Below, piece after piece: positions 33,013 through 40,652 of a DNA stretch of 43,196 nt. The notes below the pieces were generated by a model. That model ran no database searches, was not told the origin of the DNA, and worked only from the letters and a program-made list of their open reading frames with translations. The stretch's first letter is position 1. Each line of letters starts with the position of its first letter. The position numbers and the translations under genes are program-made. Location of the stretch: IMG/VR virus record IMGVR_UViG_3300005581_000032, positions 1 through 43,196 of that record. One strand, written 5' to 3'. The DNA comes from a virus.

Positions 33013-36000
33013 TTAACCAAACACAAGACTCATAAGGCTTGATAATTCTTGTACTTGTTCACCTGCTAGAAGCTCTGCTCCAGTGCCTGCAAGTGAAGCG
33101 TATTCAACACCATTAAAAATTTCAGCAATTGATAATTGAGTGTTATAACGTAAGTCACCTACTTGTGGAGTTGCTGGTCGTGAATCGTTATCGCCTTTTG
33201 GTAATGTAATACCGGCAGTACCGGCAAATTCTACATAACCTGTTCCAAGATTTTGAAAAATAATTGGAGTAGAGGCATTTAGGTTAGTAAGTTCGTTGAC
33301 ACCAAATGATAGATCATCCATTATTACTTCACCAGTGCCGTTAGGTGTTAGTACTATATTAGAATTTGTGGTAAGTGTTGATATAGTATTACCGCTGATG
33401 CTTAGATTGTTATCAGTGTCTAATCTACCGACTGTGATACCGCTAGTTGACATGGTCATTGCAGCAGCATTGTTAGTTGTAAAAATTAAAGTATTATTTG
33501 TAGGATGTGTTAGAACATTTGTTAGTTTATTTGCAGAGTATACTCCACTAAAACTAACAGTAGCAGTACTAAACCCTCTAAACAACGAGTCAGTAGTATT
33601 AAATCTAAACTCGCCCTGTGTTAGTGTTGTACGATCTGCAGTAGTTCCTACAGGTACCCGTAATGCGTTTGTTCCAGATATTACTAAATTACTAGTTGGG
33701 GTTGAAAATATAATACCTTCGTTTACAGTTTCTGTACTAATAGTAGTACCGTTAAATTTAACTTTTTCTAATTTTGGACCACCTGTGCTAATGCCTGATA
33801 AAATAAGATTATCGTTTCCGACTATAGTTGTGATGTAATTATCATTAATTTCTATATTGTTATTTGTAAAAAAATCAGAAGTAATAGTTCCGCTATTTGT
33901 AAGTCCGTTAGTTACTAAGGTACCAATAGTTGCTGCTTGACTAAATGTAACATTGTCATTGAATACAACTTTACCTGTACCAGCAGCCTTAAGTGATAAA
34001 TCTGTATCAGCAGTGTCTGTGATTACTCTATTGGTAATAAATGCTATATCATCAAAATACGCACTACTGTCTACATCAAGTGTTGTTGAGATACTTCTGT
34101 TACCAGTCTGTAGAGTGTTACCAGTTTGAAGATAATTGCCAGTTAAGGTTACATCAGCAGGCATTGGACCAGTGAACGAATATGTGCCTCCAGACGCAAA
34201 CACTCCACCTGTTATGGTAATATCATAATTACTAACGCCATCGCCTACTACAGAAACTACCCAAGTGGGTTGACCAACTACTGTCCAGCCTGGTTGAATT
34301 ACACTAAATGTTGGTACAGTTTGTCCAGGATTTAATATTTGCCAGCCATAGAAGAAAAATCCAGTTGGGCTTGATGTGCCTGACAAATTTTGACTTACTT
34401 GGGTTATTGCAGTGCCTGTTCCAATTACTGTACTTTGTAAAATAGTAGCACCGTTAACAGTTAAATCTTGCTCAATTTCTACAGCATCATTAGGCACAAA
34501 TACAATACCAGCACCTGCTGCTAATAATCTAAGATTATTGTTGCCTACAGTAGTTGTAATAGTATTTGTGCTAATTTCTATATCGTTGTCGCTGAATGTA
34601 TCAGACGAAATAGTGCCAGAATTAGTTATGCCATTAGTGTAAGTTGTACTGTTAACTCTTAAATTTTGATTAAACGTAGCATTATCATCAATATCAATTA
34701 TACCAGAGCCAGCAGCTTGTAATGATAAGTCTGTATCAGTAGTAGTTGTACTTAACACATTGTTAACTATTGATATATCTTCAAAGTAAGCATTACTGTC
34801 TACATCTAAAGTTGAAGATATATTTCTATTACCAGTTTGTAGAGTTACGTCACCTACTTGAATGTAATCACCAGTAAGGTCAAGTGTAGATAGTGTTGGT
34901 GTTAATCCGCCTATACCTATTACTGTATTTTTTAAATTTGTATCTAATAAAACTGTTAGATTTTGAGTAATTTCAACTGAATCTAAATCTGCCTTAACTA
35001 GCCCAGTAGTAGCAGCACCTAGTTCTAGATCATTGTTTCCAACAGTAGTTTGAATAATATTATCTTCTATAGTAATATCACCGTTGTCAAATTTGTTAGC
35101 AGTTGTAGTTCCGTGTACAGTTACAGAATCAGCGTGTACTGTATCGTTTACTGTGACATTCTGACTCACTAGCACATTGTCAGAAGGAACGTAAACTAGT
35201 CCTGTACCAGCAGCTAGTAGTTTTAAATCTGTGTCAGAAGTGATAGTGCTAATTGTATTTGTACTAATTCTTACGTTGTCTAGTTCGGCTGTGCTACTAA
35301 CGTCGAGAGTGCCAGTTTGAATAAAGATCCATCGTGTGCCGCCAAACGATCTATAAATTCCCGATGGGGATCCAAATGTTATGCTGACAACAGTAATTGC
35401 GCCAGCAAGAGAAACATCAACAGTAATTGTTTTAGTGCTGTCATCATCAGATGTTAGTAGAACTCCAGACTGTCCCCAAAATCCTGTGATAACATCAAAA
35501 CCTGCTACTACAGATGATCCATCTATAACAGTATTGCCAGTTTGATTTATATCACCAGTTCTATTAACATTGCCTATTAGATCTACAACACCTGTGATGT
35601 TGGTTGTTTTAAGGGCAGTGTTTGCACTAACTGTTAGATCATTTTCAACAACAGTATTAGAACTTATAGTAACTTTACCAGTGCCATTTGGTATTAGTTC
35701 TAAGTCTATGCCAGCAGTCAACGATTCAACAGTATGCCCGCTGATTTTTAAAGTAGTACCAATATCTAGCTCAATAACTTTGGCAGATAACCATTTTTTA
35801 GCAAGTGAACCTAAATTATAAGTGTTTGTAGTTGAGGGACGTAGATCATAGTCTACATCTGCTTCAAATTCTATGACATCTATAGGTTGATTACCTAATA
35901 TCAATGCACCTTCAATATTAAAATCGTTAACAACTGTAATGTTTCTTGTTACATATACATCTTGGAATAAAGTCATTTCATTAGTAGCTGCTACTAAATT

Positions 36001-37758
36001 AATTTCGTCTACATAACTAGATATTGTATTATTGTTAAATGCTATTGTACCAGTTGATACTAGTTCTGCATTGATCAGTGTTTCTGATGTGGCCGATGTA
36101 AAATTTATAGAAGTTGTACCTGATGCGGAAGTGGCAACACCACCAATGGTAGCATTTCCTGTATCAAAACTTACTCTAAATGCGTCACCTACATGGAAGT
36201 TACCTTTATTATCTAAACTTTGATAATAAATCTTGCCTCCACCGTATTCTAATGTTTCGTTTGTAGAATTGTTTAGCGAAGGATCATTAGTAACATCAGT
36301 GCCTGCGCCAATATATGCAAAGTTATGATTAATAAGATACATCAAGCATGACGAACCTTCTACTTGTGCGCCTATATTTCCGTAGACATTAGCTGAACTA
36401 ATGCTTCGTAATTCTGCACCATAACGAGTAGTTAGTGTGTTAGCGTCGTATCTGCCGGTGCCATTTAGTGCATATAATCCAATATTATTAAAATAAGTAA
36501 ATGAGTTTAACCATTCTACTCTAACACCGTTGGTCATAGTTAGGCCGTTAGCGTTGGGCGTGATAAATGTCACACTGTGGAATAACATACTGGCTTCTTT
36601 AGTTAACGTGTTAGCAACACTACCATCTACTAGTGCGCCGCGTCCTGCATCTAGTGCGCCAGGCGCTGTTTCATTTGTGATAACTGATATATTTTGTATG
36701 TAAGGACTACGAGTAGATACTTGCATGCCTGCGGCAAATCTAAAAGCGTATCCGGTATTACCAACAGAATCATAATAAAAATCTTTAATTGATATATCAC
36801 TAACTGTAGTTTCACCGTTTAATAAAAATACATCTTTATTGTTAGTAGTAGCGTCAGGTATAATAGTAACACTACGGATACCCATGCCTTTAACATGAAC
36901 TCCTACAGGAACAGTTAGTGGAGTTATTTCTGTGTATGTTCCTGGATAAATGTAAACAACATCTCCAGATTGTGCTTGTAACAGTGCATGTTTAATTGTT
37001 GCATATGGAGCATTTTGATGATCGCCTTCATTGGTGTTGCTACCGCTGGCTGCAACATATAATATATTTCCAGGACGTAATGCAAGATTTGCTGCGCCAA
37101 TACCAATACCTGTAGTGCTAATGCTTTGACCGTTTAACAATAATGGCCAAACTCCTTGCCATTCGTTGCCGCCAATGCTGTTATTAGAGCCTAACGAATG
37201 TGTATCTGTAAGATTAGGAATAATATCACTATTAACATTAGCTGAAAATGTTATAGTATCTGTTGGAGCATTGCCAATTATTAAATTACCACTAAGTGTA
37301 ATATTACCTTGTGCATACAAACTATTAGAATTAAGAACATTAACATCACTGTGTACTTCTAACGTGCCAGTGCCACTAGGGTCTAGACCAATGCTGGCAT
37401 TTTCCGTTAGTGATGAGATTGTATTGTTAGCTAGTTCAAGATCATCTGTTGTGACAATATTAGCAAACACATAGTTAGCAGCAGTTAAATTAAGATCATC
37501 AGCGGTGGTAATACTGTTACCACTAACACTGATCAATAGACTAGTGAGTCCAGCTAGACCATCTGTAGAAATTAAATCACTAGTATTTGTAGTACCGTTG
37601 ACAAATAGATTTCTAAACGGACTTTCTTCGTTTACACCTACATATCTGTTTGCGGTGTTGAGATATAATAAACCGTTTTCAAAATTCAACGGCTGGCCGT
37701 CTCTAGAAAGATCAGCTTTTAACAGTTGTCCGGAAATTCTACCTAGTGTATCAGCCAT
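33013..37758 (-). CDS. Giant shaft-type fiber protein (1581 aa)
   Basis: It is a paralog of the 1839-aa protein without the LamG insert. The N-terminus LGRISGQLLKADLSRDGQPL is shared; a beta-helix begins near 231 (LYVAASGSNTNEGDHQNAP, VYIYPGTY, VPVGVHVKGMGIR) and passes uninterrupted through LRSISSANVYGNIGAQ to NKGNFHVGDAFRV (~518). From ~820 to 1490 a shaft of repeats like I..N.I.TTVGNNNL.L.AAG.G.V.VP alternates with LQTGNR.IS.TLDVDS linkers. A unique insert with GFFFYGWQILNPGQTV and GWTVVGQPTWVVSV lies around 1130-1180. Cap-like motifs appear near 1373 (GEFRFNTTDSL) and 1526 (RPATPQVGDLRYN). The C-terminus is LSSLMSLVFG. An AATAAATA promoter and GGAG precede the ATG. It is likely a side fiber. 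Confidence 0.9.
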   Translation of the reverse strand: MADTLGRISGQLLKADLSRDGQPLNFENGLLYLNTANRYVGVNEESPFRNLFVNGTTNTSDLISTDGLAGLTSLLISVSGNSITTADDLNLTAANYVFANIVTTDDLELANNTISSLTENASIGLDPSGTGTLEVHSDVNVLNSNSLYAQGNITLSGNLIIGNAPTDTITFSANVNSDIIPNLTDTHSLGSNNSIGGNEWQGVWPLLLNGQSISTTGIGIGAANLALRPGNILYVAASGSNTNEGDHQNAPYATIKHALLQAQSGDVVYIYPGTYTEITPLTVPVGVHVKGMGIRSVTIIPDATTNNKDVFLLNGETTVSDISIKDFYYDSVGNTGYAFRFAAGMQVSTRSPYIQNISVITNETAPGALDAGRGALVDGSVANTLTKEASMLFHSVTFITPNANGLTMTNGVRVEWLNSFTYFNNIGLYALNGTGRYDANTLTTRYGAELRSISSANVYGNIGAQVEGSSCLMYLINHNFAYIGAGTDVTNDPSLNNSTNETLEYGGGKIYYQSLDNKGNFHVGDAFRVSFDTGNATIGGVATSASGTTSINFTSATSETLINAELVSTGTIAFNNNTISSYVDEINLVAATNEMTLFQDVYVTRNITVVNDFNIEGALILGNQPIDVIEFEADVDYDLRPSTTNTYNLGSLAKKWLSAKVIELDIGTTLKISGHTVESLTAGIDLELIPNGTGKVTISSNTVVENDLTVSANTALKTTNITGVVDLIGNVNRTGDINQTGNTVIDGSSVVAGFDVITGFWGQSGVLLTSDDDSTKTITVDVSLAGAITVVSITFGSPSGIYRSFGGTRWIFIQTGTLDVSSTAELDNVRISTNTISTITSDTDLKLLAAGTGLVYVPSDNVLVSQNVTVNDTVHADSVTVHGTTTANKFDNGDITIEDNIIQTTVGNNDLELGAATTGLVKADLDSVEITQNLTVLLDTNLKNTVIGIGGLTPTLSTLDLTGDYIQVGDVTLQTGNRNISSTLDVDSNAYFEDISIVNNVLSTTTTDTDLSLQAAGSGIIDIDDNATFNQNLRVNSTTYTNGITNSGTISSDTFSDNDIEISTNTITTTVGNNNLRLLAAGAGIVFVPNDAVEIEQDLTVNGATILQSTVIGTGTAITQVSQNLSGTSSPTGFFFYGWQILNPGQTVPTFSVIQPGWTVVGQPTWVVSVVGDGVSNYDITITGGVFASGGTYSFTGPMPADVTLTGNYLQTGNTLQTGNRSISTTLDVDSSAYFDDIAFITNRVITDTADTDLSLKAAGTGKVVFNDNVTFSQAATIGTLVTNGLTNSGTITSDFFTNNNIEINDNYITTIVGNDNLILSGISTGGPKLEKVKFNGTTISTETVNEGIIFSTPTSNLVISGTNALRVPVGTTADRTTLTQGEFRFNTTDSLFRGFSTATVSFSGVYSANKLTNVLTHPTNNTLIFTTNNAAAMTMSTSGITVGRLDTDNNLSISGNTISTLTTNSNIVLTPNGTGEVIMDDLSFGVNELTNLNASTPIIFQNLGTGYVEFAGTAGITLPKGDNDSRPATPQVGDLRYNTQLSIAEIFNGVEYASLAGTGAELLAGEQVQELSSLMSLVFG

Positions 37759-37775
37759 TTATCGCTCCAATACAC

Positions 37776-37783
37776 TATTTATT
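37776..37783 (-). promoter_or_regulatory. T4-type late promoter octamer AATAAATA
   Basis: It is a seven-of-eight match to TATAAATA in the 32-base gap before the 1581-aa gene. T4 spacing gives a start at 37770 and a 12-base leader TTGGAGCGATAA with GGAG. Confidence 0.6.
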
Positions 37784-37790
37784 GATTCAA

Positions 37791-38366
37791 TTAACGATCG
37801 AATCTGTGTAGTACGTGTACTTGCTTGCCTAACGGTACTGGAGTTAGACCGAAATCAATATAAGTTTCAAGGTCTCCGCCGAAGCCAGTTGGTTGTTGTA
37901 TAACATCAAAGTTAATTGTTCCAATCTGTTGAACGTTTTCAACAAACACTACAAGATTAAGAGCAATCTGTGTGGCATTCCAAGTTGTACCATTTTCAAT
38001 AGTTGGGTATAAGAACGGATCTGGATTTAAAGGACCAAACACTGTTTCAATATCATCGCCAGTTCCGATATAATCTAAAGTAATTTTAGTAGGTTCTTTA
38101 AATCTAATAGCTCTCCATTGACCTGCTTGATATGCTTCAAGCTCGCCACCGTCTGTACCATAAGTGTTGTAACGAATCATTCCGTTAATTGCACTTGTGG
38201 GGCGTTGATTTAAATCTGTATCAGTTGTTTCTGCAGGATCACCTGTGCCAGATGGTAGTTGTAGAGAAATAACTCCGTCCATGGTTACACGGCCGTCAGT
38301 TTCTACAACTACACTGTAGTCTTTTACGTTTCTAAAATTCAACTGTGATTGTTTTATAAATCTCAT
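37791..38366 (-). CDS. Small fiber-related structural protein (191 aa)
   Basis: The N-terminal third reads like a fiber cap: VVVETDGRVTMDGVISLQLP followed by RPTSAINGMIRYNT and GGELEAYQAGQWRAIRF, the same RP...GMIR(Y/F)NT...W motif found at the ends of the giant shaft fibers. The C-terminal half has TKITLDYIGTGDDIETVFGP and NLVVFVENVQQIGTINFDV, as in phage structural proteins that carry a 'VFVENV.Q.' strand. The start shares one base with the preceding stop (TAATG), so it is coupled to the 111-aa gene. It may be a fiber tip, neck or baseplate accessory. No enzymatic motif is seen. Confidence 0.8.
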   Translation of the reverse strand: MRFIKQSQLNFRNVKDYSVVVETDGRVTMDGVISLQLPSGTGDPAETTDTDLNQRPTSAINGMIRYNTYGTDGGELEAYQAGQWRAIRFKEPTKITLDYIGTGDDIETVFGPLNPDPFLYPTIENGTTWNATQIALNLVVFVENVQQIGTINFDVIQQPTGFGGDLETYIDFGLTPVPLGKQVHVLHRFDR

Positions 38367-38701
38367 TAGCTTACTCTAAATGAACTAACTGTTACTTCTA
38401 ATCTGCCGTCAACGTCTGCTGTTGCTGTTAGCGTATCACCTGTAGACAGTACTAACTTTTCTGTGTCAAATGTAAATGTTTCTGTTGCTGGAATAGTTAA
38501 ATTTTTAATCAAAGACCGAGCAGCACCACCTTGTGGCGTAGCTGTTAAATTTAATACAACTGAGTCAGTAGTGCTTATGTTACAAAATATTAAACAAGTC
38601 ACAGCGTGTTCTTGTATGTCAGTAACTAGAGTTCCAGGACATGTGAATATATCATCATTACCGCCTCCTGATACTGTAACTGCTTTATTTGAAATCGCCA
38701 T
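38366..38701 (-). CDS. Small beta-sandwich virion protein, type 1 (111 aa)
   Basis: The beta-strand order is AVTVSGGGNDDIFTCPG, EHAVTCLIFCNIST, VVLNLTATPQGG, KNLTIPATETFTFD, EKLVLSTGDTLTA and LEVTVSSFRVS. The central IPA(T)..TF....EKL.L..GDTL pattern links it to the proteins at 27038-27367 and 15448-15768. It starts 10 bases after the stop of the 357-aa gene with AAGGAAAG as ribosome site and is translationally coupled to the 191-aa gene. It is probably a minor virion component. No family name is assigned. Confidence 0.78.
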   Translation of the reverse strand: MAISNKAVTVSGGGNDDIFTCPGTLVTDIQEHAVTCLIFCNISTTDSVVLNLTATPQGGAARSLIKNLTIPATETFTFDTEKLVLSTGDTLTATADVDGRLEVTVSSFRVS

Positions 38702-38711
38702 TATTCTTTCC

Positions 38712-39785
38712 TTAAAATATCATGCTGAAGCCAAGTGCTCTGCGTCTACTGACCAGCTCATCGCTTGTGGTAGTATTTACAAAAAATACTCCTGACTTAC
38801 CCATACCTAGAGTAGCTTTAGAGTATATCTTGTTTACTCCACTTGTTGAAGTTGGAGCAGTTGTTTGATCAGCTAGATTTAAATATCCATCAACTTTAAT
38901 GTTGCTGTTAAGTGCAGAAAGTATTAAATCTGAACTAGCATCAGTATTTGCTACTGTGTTTGTTAAAATTCTAACATTGTCAACATTAAGGCCGTCAACT
39001 GTAAATTGACCTTTTAACACACCGTCAACTGTAAAGTCAATTGTACTATCCGTTGGAGCAGTATAACCTGTAGGTCTATAAGGACTTAAGGGTCCTTGTG
39101 CATCAAATACTTCTACAATAGTATTGGCTTCTTTGATTTTAGGTAATTCTAAAAAGGCTAATTGAGAATTTAAAAAATCTACAACTGCCTGTACGTTAGG
39201 AATAGCATCAGGTTTTGAAGCTACAATTGGGCCAGTTGGTGGAATTAAATCCCATGCTGCATAATCTAATACATTACGCTCATATGCATTCATTCCACTA
39301 ACTGTGATAACACCAGTACCGCTAGGGTTATCAGGATCTACTAATAAGAAAAGATCTTGACCTTTACTGTTAATGTGACAAGTTTGGATACCTGCTAATT
39401 CACCATCACCGCCTGTGTTACGTTTAAAAACAAATGTACCATTCTTTTCAGCAGCTAGATAAATGTGTTTTACTGTTTCATCAAACATAAACCAAGCATC
39501 AGCAAATTCTCCTGCGCCACCACGAGTAATTTCTAAACCTGAACGACCATTTTTAATGCCACCTGTGGGAATGCCTGAAGCACTACCGCCGTTAACGTTG
39601 AGTATAATAGTGTTATCTTCAACTTGCATATCACTAACATATACATAAGTAGTATCACCTCGAACTTCAAGATTGCCAGTAATTATAGTTGTACCTTGCT
39701 CACCTGTGTCAAGCGTGATGCTTCCACTATCTCGAACAATTACTTTGTAGTCACCATTAGCAACGTTAACGACTTTAGATGTCAT
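38712..39785 (-). CDS. Fiber-like structural protein (357 aa)
   Basis: The N-terminal part has the layout of short phage fibers: GTTIITGNLEVRGDTTYVYV, then VEDNTIILNVNGG, GIPTGGIKNGRSGLEITRG and WFMFDETVKHIYL. The middle has PNVQAVVDFLNSQLAFLEL and the C-terminal part a single shaft-like unit (VRILTNTVANTDASSDLIL), ending GKSGVFFVN.....LVSRRRALGFSMIF. The phrase TG(N)L.V.GDTTY and 'VEDN.I.LN' is typical of marine T4-like fiber proteins. It lies between the 232- and 111-aa genes with small gaps. It could be a short fiber or a baseplate or neck appendage; its exact role is unknown. Confidence 0.82.
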   Translation of the reverse strand: MTSKVVNVANGDYKVIVRDSGSITLDTGEQGTTIITGNLEVRGDTTYVYVSDMQVEDNTIILNVNGGSASGIPTGGIKNGRSGLEITRGGAGEFADAWFMFDETVKHIYLAAEKNGTFVFKRNTGGDGELAGIQTCHINSKGQDLFLLVDPDNPSGTGVITVSGMNAYERNVLDYAAWDLIPPTGPIVASKPDAIPNVQAVVDFLNSQLAFLELPKIKEANTIVEVFDAQGPLSPYRPTGYTAPTDSTIDFTVDGVLKGQFTVDGLNVDNVRILTNTVANTDASSDLILSALNSNIKVDGYLNLADQTTAPTSTSGVNKIYSKATLGMGKSGVFFVNTTTSDELVSRRRALGFSMIF

Positions 39786-39798
39786 CTAATTGATCCTA

Positions 39799-40497
39799 TT
39801 ATTGATTATCAATCTGAACGTAGATACCTGCGGCTGGAGCAAATTTCCAAGGAGCTGTGGCACCTGTGGCATATACTGAACCTACGCCTGCTGAATTTTG
39901 TGTTAGGCGTACACGACGACCAGTAATTTTAGTAACAAAGTATGTTTCTCCTGCGCTGTCAGTAGCACCGATGGTCATTTCTCCATCACCAATACTTGCA
40001 GTAGCAACTAACTTACATACTTCTGTACCGTCAGCTGTGCGTACTTTAAATCTGTGATTGCCAACTTGTTTTAAAATGTCGCCAGTGAATACTTCTGTAC
40101 CACCAGTAATTTGTGCTTCAAATCTAATAGCATTTTCTCTAGCACTTGCACCGCTAGTTAGTGCAACTGTAACGCCGCCTGAGCCGCTAGTATAAGTTGC
40201 AGTTTCGTTGCCGTCAGCAACTGTAAATGTTGGAACTGATGTGTAACCAGAACCTGCGTTAGTAATTAAAATACCTGTTAGGTCATTGCTGCCATCAACT
40301 TGTGCAGTACCTGTTGCAGTAATACCACCTGAGATTTGAGGAGCTGAAAACGTAACAGTAATTGTTCCTGTTAAATCTGCTGCAATTGGTGCTGCGATTG
40401 TTACGCTAGCTACACCTTCTCCACCTACACCAGTGTTGCCACCCTGGAATGGTGTAATTCTATTACCAAAATATTTTTTATGTAAAGGACGTCCCAT
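39799..40497 (-). CDS. Virion structural protein (232 aa), first gene after the capsid gene
   Basis: After a basic N-terminus (MGRPLHKKYFGNRI) comes a beta-rich region with ITNAGSGYTSVPTFTVADG, the same G.GY....P..TV motif repeated in the giant proteins of this window. It then shows FEAQITGGTEVFTGDILKQV and GNHRFKVRTADGTEVCKLV. The C-terminus reads YFVTKITGRRVRLTQN and ATGATAPWKFAPAAG..VQIDNQ. This arrangement resembles small structural proteins encoded near the capsid gene of marine T4-like phages; no specific gene name is claimed. It has AAGGAGA upstream and its own late promoter (40585-40592) with a long structured leader after the gp23 terminator. A head decoration or tail protein are both possible. 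Confidence 0.8.
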   Translation of the reverse strand: MGRPLHKKYFGNRITPFQGGNTGVGGEGVASVTIAAPIAADLTGTITVTFSAPQISGGITATGTAQVDGSNDLTGILITNAGSGYTSVPTFTVADGNETATYTSGSGGVTVALTSGASARENAIRFEAQITGGTEVFTGDILKQVGNHRFKVRTADGTEVCKLVATASIGDGEMTIGATDSAGETYFVTKITGRRVRLTQNSAGVGSVYATGATAPWKFAPAAGIYVQIDNQ

Positions 40498-40518
40498 TTT
40501 ATTTTCTCCTTAAGAAAC

Positions 40519-40574
40519 ATGGCGTTCTAGGCCATACGCGGTTGGATTTCCGCATAAAATTCACCCTGCGTGAA
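40519..40574 (-). other. Structured 5' leader of the 232-aa gene
   Basis: If the promoter at 40585-40592 is used with T4 spacing, the leader is about 82 bases, far longer than the 12-19 bases of most others here. It contains TTCAC/GTGAA around a five-base loop (40560-40574), a GCGG/CCGC pair in the middle, and ATGGC/GCCAT near 40519-40535. Such structure can affect mRNA stability or translation; function is inference. Confidence 0.4.
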
Positions 40575-40584
40575 TCATACAAAG

Positions 40585-40592
40585 TATTTATC
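40585..40592 (-). promoter_or_regulatory. T4-type late promoter octamer GATAAATA
   Basis: It is a seven-of-eight match to TATAAATA placed ten bases downstream of the gp23 terminator. It would drive the 232-aa gene and those after it. Confidence 0.6.
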
Positions 40593-40602
40593 TGATCAAC
40601 AG

Positions 40603-40624
40603 AAAGGGCTCCGAAGAGCCCCTT
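40603..40624 (-). terminator. Hairpin terminator after the major capsid gene
   Basis: On the coding strand AAGGGGCTC pairs with GAGCCCTTT (one G-T pair) around a TTCG tetraloop, and TTTCTGTT follows. A nine-pair stem with a stable tetraloop just past the gp23 stop is a typical rho-independent terminator, although the T run is interrupted. Confidence 0.8.
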
Positions 40625-40652
40625 ATAATTAACGTACCTTGCGGTAAGTTGA

